Below are positions 9,965-17,709 of a DNA stretch of 64,000 bases, one piece after another. The notes below the pieces were generated by a model that was not told the DNA's origin, made no database searches, and worked only from the letters and a program-made list of their open reading frames with translations. The DNA comes from Pusillibacter faecalis. GTDB lineage: Bacteria; Bacillota; Clostridia; Oscillospirales; Oscillospiraceae. Location of the stretch: assembly GCF_018408705.1 (NCBI RefSeq), contig NZ_AP023420.1, positions 930,001 to 994,000 on the forward strand, in the 5' to 3' direction. Position numbers and translations under genes: made by a program. Numbering within the stretch: the stretch's first letter is position 1; the number at the start of each line of letters is the position of its first letter.

Positions 9965-10708
9965 ATGCGTTTGTTAAAAATACTGCGTCAAGATTTAGAA
10001 AATATCCTCCGCAACCCTGTCTTGATCTTTTCAAACACCATACTGCCTCTCATTCTGATTGGTGTCATGGGATTTGTAACAAAGGGCGGATTTGGTACAG
10101 AACTGGTATCTTCCTTTGATTACTATGGCGTGAATATGCTGATTTTTTCTGTTGGCATGATCGCTATTACAGCGACCAACGCTTTTATGGAAGAACGAGT
10201 AAAACGGGGAAATTTTCGGATTGTCTATGCGCCTATATCCAAAGAGGAAATTTATCTTTCTAAAATTCTGTCCTCCTATTTACTATCGGCAGTCTGTTAT
10301 AGTGTTTTGGTTCTCGGCTGCCAATATCTATTAGGATTGAATATGGGAGGACGCAACTGCATTTATTTTATCCTTTTGTTAAATGCGTTTAGCTTCTGCG
10401 GCTGCTGTTTCGGGACTATGTTCTGCTGCATATTCAAAGACGAAGAACAGGCCAACGGCATTATGCAAATCCCGTTGTTCCTCTCAATCATACTCGGAGG
10501 GGTAATTTTTCAAATTCACCGTTTCGGGGATTTTCTCAATAGCCTGTCACTGATTTCCCCGGTGAAGTGGGTAGCAGCTTGCAGCTATCAGATCATTTAT
10601 GACAACGATCTGCACCTACTACTCCCGGTAATTGCAGGATTGTTGATTTTATCACTTGTCTTTATTGGCATTTGCCATATTCTTTTTAGGCCGGAGGATT
10701 ATCTATGA
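9965..10708 (+). CDS. ABC-2 type transporter permease
   Basis: The 247-residue protein has about six hydrophobic helices of the ABC-2 (DrrB-like) fold: one after a short cytoplasmic N terminus (LIFSNTILPLILIGVMGF), then MLIFSVGMIAI, LLSAVCYSVLVLGCQYLL, FILLLNAFSFCGCCFGTMF, IPLFLSIILGGVIF and a C-terminal segment. The conserved coupling region with MEERVKRGNF lies between helices 2 and 3. AAAGGAGG precedes the ATG, and it overlaps the next permease by 4 nt. Confidence 0.88.
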   Translation: MRLLKILRQDLENILRNPVLIFSNTILPLILIGVMGFVTKGGFGTELVSSFDYYGVNMLIFSVGMIAITATNAFMEERVKRGNFRIVYAPISKEEIYLSKILSSYLLSAVCYSVLVLGCQYLLGLNMGGRNCIYFILLLNAFSFCGCCFGTMFCCIFKDEEQANGIMQIPLFLSIILGGVIFQIHRFGDFLNSLSLISPVKWVAACSYQIIYDNDLHLLLPVIAGLLILSLVFIGICHILFRPEDYL

Positions 10709-11598
10709 GTATATTATTAAAAAACAATTTTGAAAGGATCAAACATCATAAGGCCGTATTGCTGATTGCTTGTATCATCATGCCGCTTCTTATTTGTGCT
10801 GCGGTCTTTATTTCTAACCATTCGACTACGCAGGAAGTGATTGCCGTGTCGGGAGGAACCGTTTCAAATCCTATTTCTTGTGACCAATATACTTTCGTCC
10901 ATGTCGATCAGGAACCGGCCCTGTCAACTCTGGTAGATGGAACTTATGCAGCCTATGCCCAAAAACGAGCGGATGGAACCTACGCTATTACCACCCTTAA
11001 AGGACAGCAGGATAAAGAGGCAATCATGACCCTGCTCTCAACGGGGAAATTGCCAGAGGGGTATAAAGGCGACGATGCAAAAAGAAGTGAGCGCGGCATT
11101 GGCACAAACGTACTGGGATTTATTACAATGCTGGTACTCATGCAGGGCGTGGCTCTGACAACGCTATATCCAGAAGATCGTTTGAAAGGTACTTTTCGCC
11201 GGATTATGTTTGCGCCCTGCAATGAAAATCAGTATTTAACAGCGCAGTTTATCTTCACGCTCACCTGCCTTTATGTTCCTACCTTTGCGGCGATCGCTGT
11301 GATACACGGTATATTCGGTGTAGAAATCGGCTTTCCTATCGCTGAAATTGCGGTGCTTCTATTGCTTTTAACTGTGTTTGCAACGGCCTTTGCTCTGTTT
11401 ATTGCAACGGCTTTTGATCGAAATACCAATCTGGTTGCCACGGGTATCAGCGTTGTTACTTGTATTGTAGCCGGGTGCTTTGTTGACATCAGTACCAACA
11501 ATCCGATCCTTACCACAATATTTAAGATCATTCCTCAAACAGAATTTATGGAACTCGTACATGGAGTAGAGTTTGGCGGCAGCTATATCCAATTCTGA
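10705..11598 (+). CDS. ABC-2 type permease, truncated by an in-frame TGA
   Basis: The 297-residue product has an N-terminal helix, an extracytoplasmic domain (about 35-130) and a C-terminal membrane half of the ABC2_membrane_3 kind. Translation stops at TGA 11596-11598, yet the same frame stays open for 30 more codons and ends at 11689-11691, directly before the next ATG. The read-on sequence YGIIYILLWAFVLLIAG is a typical last helix followed by a basic tail, so the stop looks like a nonsense change (for example from TGG) removing the final helix. The product may be impaired unless the TGA is read through. It overlaps the upstream permease by 4 nt. Confidence 0.82.
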   Translation: MSILLKNNFERIKHHKAVLLIACIIMPLLICAAVFISNHSTTQEVIAVSGGTVSNPISCDQYTFVHVDQEPALSTLVDGTYAAYAQKRADGTYAITTLKGQQDKEAIMTLLSTGKLPEGYKGDDAKRSERGIGTNVLGFITMLVLMQGVALTTLYPEDRLKGTFRRIMFAPCNENQYLTAQFIFTLTCLYVPTFAAIAVIHGIFGVEIGFPIAEIAVLLLLLTVFATAFALFIATAFDRNTNLVATGISVVTCIVAGCFVDISTNNPILTTIFKIIPQTEFMELVHGVEFGGSYIQF

Positions 11599-11691
11599 TA
11601 TGGAATTATCTATATCCTGCTTTGGGCGTTCGTCTTATTGATTGCAGGAGTTCGTATTGCCAAAAATAGAATCGCGAAAGGGAAATATTGA
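11599..11691 (+). pseudogene. orphaned 3' tail of the truncated ABC permease
   Basis: These 30 codons continue the permease frame after its premature TGA and encode one hydrophobic helix plus the basic tail RIAKNRIAKGKY, ending in TGA. The end touches the ATG of the next gene, which shows the ancestral operon spacing. Confidence 0.75.
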
Positions 11692-12429
11692 ATGTCAGCA
11701 AATACGATAATTAAGTTAGAGAATGTCACAAAGGTTTTTGATGGGCGCGAAGTCATTCATAATTGCAGCATGAATGTCCCGAAAGGCTCTGTCTATGGAT
11801 TTGTAGGGCCAAATGGCGCAGGAAAAACGACGATACTCAAGTTGATAATGGGACTTCTTCGTCCTACAACGGGCAGAATTTCAGTTATGGGAATTGCTGT
11901 GCCTTTAGAACGCAATCAAATTCTTCAAAAAATCGGCAGTCTTATTGAAACTCCTGTATTCTATGAAGATATATCCGCAGAAGAAAACCTGCGGCTGCAT
12001 CTTGAGTATATGAAAAAGCAGCCACTTATCGAGAATATACCGGAAATGTTACATAAAGTTGGGCTTGATGGTGCTGCAAATCAACCTGTAAAAAAGTTTT
12101 CGTTGGGTATGAAACAGCGATTAGGAATTGCGAGGGCAATCATTCATAGACCAGAAATCTTACTGTTGGACGAACCTATTAACGGCCTTGATCCAATGGG
12201 AATAAAGGAAATGCGGGAATTGTTCTGCTCCCTTGCCCACGAGCAAAACATGACAGTCATTATTTCCAGCCATATTTTGAGCGAGCTTGAAAATACTGCG
12301 GATTACATAGGAATTATTGCGAACGGCCAAATACAAAGGGAAGCGGCGATAAAGGATATTCAAGAAAATTTCCCGTCTGGATTGGAGGAATACTTTTTTG
12401 AAGCAATGAGAGGAGATAAAACGGAATGA
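11692..12429 (+). CDS. ABC transporter ATP-binding protein (bacitracin/lantibiotic immunity type)
   Basis: The 245-residue ATPase has Walker A GPNGAGKTT, signature FSLGMKQRLGIA, Walker B LLLDEPINGLD and the switch His in SSHILSE. The FSLGMKQR signature and the short C terminus are typical of BcrA/LanF-type exporters that protect against bacitracin or lantibiotics. It overlaps its partner permease by 4 nt and follows the first ABC cluster directly, so all five genes probably share one transcript. Confidence 0.92.
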   Translation: MSANTIIKLENVTKVFDGREVIHNCSMNVPKGSVYGFVGPNGAGKTTILKLIMGLLRPTTGRISVMGIAVPLERNQILQKIGSLIETPVFYEDISAEENLRLHLEYMKKQPLIENIPEMLHKVGLDGAANQPVKKFSLGMKQRLGIARAIIHRPEILLLDEPINGLDPMGIKEMRELFCSLAHEQNMTVIISSHILSELENTADYIGIIANGQIQREAAIKDIQENFPSGLEEYFFEAMRGDKTE

Positions 12430-13130
12430 TACATCTTATGGAGCTGGAATTAAGAAAGATAAAGATCCGTCCTTACATATATGCCGGATTTGCGGCCATT
12501 CTTTGTATGGTTGGCTTGCTCTACACCTTTGCCATGATTGCCCATGTAGGAGGCGACAGTGATGCCGCAGAATTTTCTACTTATTACAACATTTGGGTTC
12601 TTGTAAATGCTTTGCAGACAGCGGCATATTCGATTTTGATGGCTGTTATGTTCTCCACATTTCTTTTGAAAGACTACACAGGAAAAAATGCCGTTCTGGT
12701 ATTCTCTTACCCCACAGAGCGCAAAAAACTCTTACAATGCAAAATCGCTTTGGTATCACTGTTTATTGCAGCGTTTATGATAGGCGGAACAATTCTAATG
12801 TACGCAATTTTTACTCTATCGGAAGCGGTGTTTCCGTTGGTGCCAGATCAACCATCTATCGGTTTGTTCATTCGGGTTTTGGCCGATACCGTACTATGTA
12901 TGTTTATCACGTTTTGCATCGGACTCATTTCAGTGAGGGTTGGGTTTTCCAAAAAGTCCGTACAAATAACGATTGTTACATCTGTTATTATCTGCTGTTG
13001 CGTAGCAAATGTGATTGCAACCATGAGTTATTCCTACATTCCTGTTTGCCTCCTGTTCATTGTAGCTGTATTTTTGGCACTTATATCTTACAAAGGCGTT
13101 AGAGCCGCAGTTGATGATGCAGAGGTCTAA
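12426..13130 (+). CDS. ABC transporter permease (BcrB/LanE-like)
   Basis: The 234-residue membrane protein has six likely helices, including one at the N terminus after MELELRKIKI and segments such as AYSILMAVMFSTFLL, LVSLFIAAFMIGGTILM and VTSVIICCCVANVIA. The N-terminal motif and the FSYPTERKK loop between helices 2 and 3 match ABC-2 permeases of lantibiotic-immunity transporters. It overlaps its ATPase by ATGA. No terminator is obvious after it. Confidence 0.87.
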   Translation: MIHLMELELRKIKIRPYIYAGFAAILCMVGLLYTFAMIAHVGGDSDAAEFSTYYNIWVLVNALQTAAYSILMAVMFSTFLLKDYTGKNAVLVFSYPTERKKLLQCKIALVSLFIAAFMIGGTILMYAIFTLSEAVFPLVPDQPSIGLFIRVLADTVLCMFITFCIGLISVRVGFSKKSVQITIVTSVIICCCVANVIATMSYSYIPVCLLFIVAVFLALISYKGVRAAVDDAEV

Positions 13131-13412
13131 ATAGGAAAATACGAAATGAACGCTTACTATATAAGAAATCATTGTATGTGGACGAATGTAGCTAATCAAA
13201 AGAAATAACAGAAATATGAATAGCATATTTGAAATAACCTGCCCCGCCCGACGGGGAAAGAAAAAAACCGTTGCCGGGCAGGTCGCTTTCGTGCGCTCAA
13301 TATACAATCCAGCGGCGGTTTTGAAACACAATTCAAGGCCGCCGCTCTCTATGCCCTCATACTAACGACGCCCTGACGCTGACAGGATCGGCGGCCCACG
13401 GAGGGAGCCGCC
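13131..13412. other. structured non-coding leader in the element
   Basis: No gene is visible. The stretch holds inverted repeats with CCTGCCC/GGGCAGG arms (about 13238-13282) and GCGGCGG/CCGCCGC arms (about 13311-13346), and ends in a GGCGGC/GCCGCC pair around the ribosome site of the 35-codon ORF. GC content rises sharply compared with the ABC genes, which marks a change of module. Confidence 0.45.
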
Positions 13413-13520
13413 ATGAAGCAAAGAGCGTTTCGACAGAATACGACGGGGTATGTACCGTTAAAAAAAGCCCGTCCCCGGCAACGGGGACAAGCGGCCATGA
13501 ATATGAACTATACCATGTAA
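13413..13520 (+). CDS. small basic protein, 35 residues
   Basis: The short ORF starts MKQRAFRQNT and is rich in Arg and Lys in the middle (KKARPRQRGQ). GGAGGG lies at good spacing before the ATG. Similar tiny ORFs sit ahead of the sigma-like gene in Tn916-family and other clostridial elements, but I cannot assign a function. Confidence 0.4.
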   Translation: MKQRAFRQNTTGYVPLKKARPRQRGQAAMNMNYTM

Positions 13521-13692
13521 ATCAACTGCATATCGCCTCTCTTTTCGCCCGGTGGGTCTACGACCTGCCGGGCGAAATTTGTTGTTTTTTGCGGTTCTTC
13601 GGTGCGGGCCGGGAACGCTACATTGCTGCCAGTGAAAGGAGTAGTATCAGCAGCTTTTACTTCTCACTCTCCCGCAGATCGGGGGTGAGAAG

Positions 13693-14127
13693 ATGAACGA
13701 ATACACCTTTGACTATGTGGAACGGAACCGGCTGGATGCTTTCTGTAAAACGGTTTTACGCAACGAGGCCAGAAAATACCTGTCGGAGCTGGCCCGCCGC
13801 CGTGACCGGGAAAAGTCGCTGGACACCTTGCCGCAGGCGGAAATGGATAAACTCTGTACGCTGGACGAATACCCCAGTGACAGCTTTACATTCTCGGCCT
13901 TTGGCTTTGACCTACATATCCGGGACGAGTTGGTGGCCGGAGCCTTTGCCACCTTGCCGGAACAGGAGCAGCGGATTTTAATTCTGCGCTTCGTTGCGGC
14001 TATGGCGGACGGCGAGATCGGCGGCCTTGTGGGGATGTCCCGCAGCGCCGTCCAGCGCCACCGTACAAAGACTTTGAACGAACTGCGGCACAGATTGCAG
14101 GACAATGGAGGGAGGAACGCGAAATGA
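13693..14127 (+). CDS. sigma-70-like factor of a mobile element (Tn916 orf7-like)
   Basis: The 144-residue protein has a short region-2-like N terminus and a clear region-4 helix-turn-helix, LPEQEQRILILRF followed by DGEIGGLVGMSRSAVQRH. It is shorter than a normal sigma factor, as in Tn916 ORF7, which helps drive element transcription. It starts after a GGGGTGAGA site and overlaps the next gene by 4 nt, giving the orf7-orf8 order of Tn916. Unlike Tn916, no xis or tyrosine integrase follows. Confidence 0.82.
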   Translation: MNEYTFDYVERNRLDAFCKTVLRNEARKYLSELARRRDREKSLDTLPQAEMDKLCTLDEYPSDSFTFSAFGFDLHIRDELVAGAFATLPEQEQRILILRFVAAMADGEIGGLVGMSRSAVQRHRTKTLNELRHRLQDNGGRNAK

Positions 14128-14360
14128 AACAACCCACATTCCACGGCAGGGTGCTTCTGCCCCTGTCAGTTTTTGCCGAGGCCCGTGCTGGTGATCCGTT
14201 GGCGTTGGAGCGTGTCCTGCGGTACTACGACCGTTACATCAACAAGATTTGTACGCGAACGCTCTATGACAAAGATGGTTTGCCGCATATCTGTATTGAT
14301 GAGTACATGAAGCACCGCTTGCAGGCAAAATTGGTGGGTGCCATTGTAGTCAAGAAATAG
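14124..14360 (+). CDS. helix-turn-helix element protein (Tn916 orf8-like)
   Basis: The 78-residue protein carries the conjugative-transposon helix-turn-helix domain: PLSVFAEARAGDPLALERVL, YYDRYINKIC, and the end EYMKHRLQAKLVGAIV. Its position 4 nt inside the sigma-like gene is the orf7-orf8 pairing, and the two probably act together in regulating the element. A strong terminator follows. Confidence 0.75.
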   Translation: MKQPTFHGRVLLPLSVFAEARAGDPLALERVLRYYDRYINKICTRTLYDKDGLPHICIDEYMKHRLQAKLVGAIVVKK

Positions 14361-14372
14361 CAAAGCCAAAGG

Positions 14373-14420
14373 AAGCCGTCAAGGGTCGAGATGAACGCTC
14401 CGCGCCCTTGACGGCTTTCT
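14373..14420 (+). terminator. terminator-like hairpin after the sigma/HTH pair
   Basis: A perfect 13-bp stem AAGCCGTCAAGGG (14373-14385) with 14405-14417, a 19-nt loop, then TTTCTCT. Confidence 0.7.
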
Positions 14421-14443
14421 CTGTCTTTGCTGTGCGGTAACCA

Positions 14444-14477
14444 AGCGGGCGCAAGCAGAAATCCGCTTGCGCCCGCT
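14444..14477. repeat. 13-bp inverted repeat
   Basis: AGCGGGCGCAAGC (14444-14456) pairs perfectly with 14465-14477. No T-run follows. It marks where GC-rich element backbone changes to the AT-rich cassette. The remaining 14478-14649 is AT-rich with no gene that I can see. Confidence 0.55.
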
Positions 14478-14649
14478 GCTATTATGGTGTTTGTGTCTAC
14501 GCATTTAGGTGGTTAGACAGTGTGCTTTTGCAATGCTTTCAAGCATGTGTCAATGAATGGGAGGCAAATTTATTTACTACCTATTGAAAATGCTATTTTA
14601 AATGCGTAAACCAGAAAGCTGTCTGGGGGTACTTTATTGAGCAGAACAA

Positions 14650-14678
14650 TTGAGAAATTAGGTGAAATCATTTATAAT
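14650..14678 (+). promoter_or_regulatory. strong promoter of the membrane/AAA+ cassette
   Basis: TTGAGA (14650-14655) and a perfect TATAAT (14673-14678) have 17-nt spacing, about 31 nt before the first ATG. The cassette therefore has its own vegetative promoter and does not depend on the element. Confidence 0.75.
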
Positions 14679-14709
14679 ATAATAAATATTACTTTTTAGG
14701 AGTAAAGAG

Positions 14710-16008
14710 ATGGGTAACAAAATAGATAATATAAAGACGTTCCTTTTCAAAAAAATAGGGGTAAAGAAAATGTATTGCTTATTTTCATTTTCTCTATTCC
14801 TGTCCTTAATTGAGATTACTTTGTATAGCATATTAGTTCAATTTTGCTTGGAGCAATATTGGTTGCTACTTCCTATTGGCATATACATTATCTTTGCTAT
14901 ACTTGCAAAGAGTTTTCATGTAATTCGAGTTATAAGTGTTTCGCTTGAGTTGAGCAGCATTTTTTCTTTCTTGCTTTTTGTTGGTAGCGTCCGAAATGTT
15001 TGGATTTCCTCCTTTATTAGTAGACACTATGAAAACATCTCGATAATCATACTACTTGCTCTATTCTTGAATTTCTATGTTTCCAAAATTCAAGGAAGAA
15101 ATGCAACAGATAATATTAGCACAACACCTATCACACAACTATTTAACTTATTTTACTTAAATACTTCCAAGGCTCATGAGATTGCAATGCTAATTGATAA
15201 TAAAATAATGAAAACTATCGAAAGAGAGCAAATTTCGGAAGAGCTGCTGAAGTATAATGTTGCAACTACGCTAGGGCCCAAAGACATAGGTTATGCAGAT
15301 GTGGGGTATTCCATAGAGGATAACTCCAAAAAACGTGTTTATGAAAATTTTGATGTTAAGATAACAAAGTCAATTATGCTTCGCACAATATATGAAACGG
15401 CACAGAAAAAAAGCGATAGTGATGCGGAACTTAAAATCGGTGATTTGGTTCTTTTTAAAAATATAGAATTGCAGCAAAGAAATCTTGACGATACAGTCAT
15501 GATTTTAAATATACTGCAAGATAGTAAATTTAAAAATCAAGGAAACGAAGATGTAGAGATCAATATTAGCAAAATGATGGAAAAGATGTTAGATGATTTT
15601 ACTATTGACTATACCTTTACATATCCTTGTTACAGGACGAACGCCGACGCTTTAACAGATCAATTTATTATACAAATTCCATATAAAGCGGCAAGTAATT
15701 TTGAAAATGGTTATCATCATAATGATCTTCAATTGGGAAAACTTAGCATAATCGGAATATACCGTGGCAATATAGATTTTTCACAGAGAGAAAGCATTTC
15801 GTCAAAGTTTTTAGAAATGGTTTCAATGTCATATAATCAAAATTGTTCCACGAGTAGTGAGCCTATTGTCGAAATGAAAATGAGTTCTCGTACAACTCAA
15901 AATAATAGTAATCCATTTGACTTTAATCACCAAAAACTCACAGAAAAGATAAACCTGATCGATGTAATTGCAATTATCCAAGAGTTAAATTTTGATAGGA
16001 ATGAGTAA
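14710..16008 (+). CDS. multi-pass membrane protein with a large cytosolic domain, unknown function
   Basis: I do not recognise this 432-residue protein with confidence. Four membrane helices are at about 22-46, 50-68, 75-94 and 108-126. A soluble domain follows from about 140 and begins LFNLFYLNTSKAHEIAMLID. That opening, and a later KSIMLRTIYETA...KIGDLVLFKNI stretch, faintly resemble DUF6414-type domains that start with a YLD motif, a comparison from memory. TAGGAG precedes the ATG. Codon use is extremely AT-rich, unlike the host and the rest of the element. It ends 1 nt before the ATPase start codon, so the two are translationally linked and their products probably act as a membrane sensor or effector with its ATPase. 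Confidence 0.72.
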   Translation: MGNKIDNIKTFLFKKIGVKKMYCLFSFSLFLSLIEITLYSILVQFCLEQYWLLLPIGIYIIFAILAKSFHVIRVISVSLELSSIFSFLLFVGSVRNVWISSFISRHYENISIIILLALFLNFYVSKIQGRNATDNISTTPITQLFNLFYLNTSKAHEIAMLIDNKIMKTIEREQISEELLKYNVATTLGPKDIGYADVGYSIEDNSKKRVYENFDVKITKSIMLRTIYETAQKKSDSDAELKIGDLVLFKNIELQQRNLDDTVMILNILQDSKFKNQGNEDVEINISKMMEKMLDDFTIDYTFTYPCYRTNADALTDQFIIQIPYKAASNFENGYHHNDLQLGKLSIIGIYRGNIDFSQRESISSKFLEMVSMSYNQNCSTSSEPIVEMKMSSRTTQNNSNPFDFNHQKLTEKINLIDVIAIIQELNFDRNE

Positions 16009-16009
16009 T

Positions 16010-17587
16010 ATGGATTCTATTTTGTATGTATATGACACAACTAAATTAAGCGATTTAAGAAAGCGACTCAACGATTACAAATTTTATAGTATCGCGTATT
16101 GTTTTAACAAAAGCGACACTTTAGATAATCTCTATACTATGGATCTCGAACAATTTGAAAAAAGTGTTATTGATCTGACAAATTTAGTTAGAGATAATAA
16201 TATCAATAAAATTTTTTCTGAACGGTACATTTTGGCATTATGTTGTAGTGTTGAAGAAATCCAATTCTGTATTAATTGTGATTTGATTGAGAAATTCGCA
16301 GAACAATTTCCGTATTTATTTGATGATGAGCATATCGATTATGAATTTCAAAAAAACACTGAAAGGGAAATATCAGAACCAGAATCATTGAGTGCAAATA
16401 TAGCAAACGCTTTAATACTTAATACATATACAAACACTGAAAAGATAAAAGAATGCTATAAAACCGGGGAGATAATTTCACTATCCAATTTAATCGATGA
16501 ATGTGAGGGAATTTCTTTTCGGTACAATATTGATAATATACGTAAAACACTAGAATCTCAGAATATTAAATATGTTGACATTTCCTCTGTAATAAGAATG
16601 TTTAGATTACGACAGGATCTCATTTTCCCATTTGAAATTCTCATTCAACGAATCTTATTAAACGGAAATATTCAATATTGCATAGAACAATCTCTTGTAG
16701 CAGACGCAACAGCACTATTTCCTTTTTGGATCATCGAAAAAAAGCCTATTAACGAGGAAAAAGATGAGAATGATTTTATAAAAGAACCTCCGCAAATTGA
16801 TGTTGGAGAGGTATCCTTACTCTCTCAAAAAATTTGTGAAAAGCTCAGAGGACACGATGAGTTTAAGAAAGATTTCCACAAAAATCTGCTCAAATTCTTT
16901 TTCCTTAACAGAATGGGAGAACAGAAAATATTATCAATTATGTTATGTGGAAATTCAGGAATTGGAAAGACGCAATTCGCTAAGTTTATGTCAGAAACAA
17001 TGTTTCCAAGAGAGCCACTAATAAAAATCAATTTTGGCAATTATTCCACAGAAGGAGTTTTAAATAGTCTAATAGGTTCTCCGCTTGGGTATGTTGGAAG
17101 CGAAGAAGGTGGAGAGCTAATTAACAAGATAACTACATCTAAAACAAAAATTATACTCATTGACGAATTTGAGAAAGCAACTCCAAGTGTCTACAATTTC
17201 TTTTATGAATTGTTGGAAGATGGTATATTTACGGATCGACACGGCGTTGAGCACAATCTTAATGGGTACATTATAGTTTTCACCTCAAATATGACCCAAA
17301 GCGAATATTCAAAGAAAATTCCAGATTCCTTAAAGTCTAGGTTCGATATGGTTTATTATTTTGTTGATTTGCCTATAGAAGAAAAACAGCAATACATACA
17401 AGTTACGGCACTTCGCTTAATTGAAAAGTTGGAAAAGAATTTTGGGAAAAAAGTCAATATTCAAGATATTAGTTTAGAACTATCTGAATTATCTCAATAT
17501 AACAATCTAAGAAATATCAAAAAAGCAGTTGAGGATAGAGTGTTTAATGCTTTTCTAGATATTTATGTAGATGGAACGATCGAATAA
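16010..17587 (+). CDS. ClpB/ClpA-like AAA+ ATPase of the element cassette
   Basis: The 525-residue protein has about 290 residues of helical N terminus unlike any Clp N-domain I know, then one AAA+ module of the Clp/Hsp100 second-ring (AAA_2) kind. Walker A is GNSGIGKT (314-321), the pore segment is GSPLGYVGSEEGG (family GxPxGYVGxEEGG), Walker B is IILIDEFE (D385, E386), sensor 1 is VFTSNM, and an arginine finger is likely in LKSRFD. The C-terminal small domain contains NNLRNIKKAVEDRV. No ClpP-docking IGF/VGF loop is seen, so it should remodel rather than feed a protease. The frame opens at TTG 15992; AGGA 9 nt before ATG 16010 fits best. Confidence 0.85.
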   Translation: MDSILYVYDTTKLSDLRKRLNDYKFYSIAYCFNKSDTLDNLYTMDLEQFEKSVIDLTNLVRDNNINKIFSERYILALCCSVEEIQFCINCDLIEKFAEQFPYLFDDEHIDYEFQKNTEREISEPESLSANIANALILNTYTNTEKIKECYKTGEIISLSNLIDECEGISFRYNIDNIRKTLESQNIKYVDISSVIRMFRLRQDLIFPFEILIQRILLNGNIQYCIEQSLVADATALFPFWIIEKKPINEEKDENDFIKEPPQIDVGEVSLLSQKICEKLRGHDEFKKDFHKNLLKFFFLNRMGEQKILSIMLCGNSGIGKTQFAKFMSETMFPREPLIKINFGNYSTEGVLNSLIGSPLGYVGSEEGGELINKITTSKTKIILIDEFEKATPSVYNFFYELLEDGIFTDRHGVEHNLNGYIIVFTSNMTQSEYSKKIPDSLKSRFDMVYYFVDLPIEEKQQYIQVTALRLIEKLEKNFGKKVNIQDISLELSELSQYNNLRNIKKAVEDRVFNAFLDIYVDGTIE

Positions 17588-17591
17588 AAGG

Positions 17592-17628
17592 AAAAGGGTA
17601 TCGCTGTATTATGAGCGATACCCTTTTT
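17592..17628 (+). terminator. terminator of the membrane/AAA+ cassette
   Basis: A 14-bp perfect stem (17592-17605 with 17614-17627) ends in TTTTT, 5 nt after the ATPase stop codon. Confidence 0.9.
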
Positions 17629-17666
17629 GCACCTGTTTGTCAGCCGTTAAGTTTATATGTTGTTGA

Positions 17667-17708
17667 TACTTCCTTACTGGCGTTCACTTGATGGAGACAT
17701 CCTCTTTT
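17667..17708 (-). repeat. right terminal inverted repeat of the element
   Basis: Read on the minus strand it runs AAAAGAGGATGTCTCCA, then GTGAACGC, then TAAGGAAGTA, matching 6036-6077 at 34 of 42 positions. It ends 1 nt before the lipase stop codon, so the element lies at the very 3' edge of that gene. Confidence 0.8.
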
Positions 17709-17709
17709 T

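Noticed and set aside
14478..14649. possible right end of the element before the AAA+ cassette
   Set aside because: The composition change suggested a boundary here, but the terminal repeat matching 6036-6077 is at 17667-17708, so the cassette is inside.
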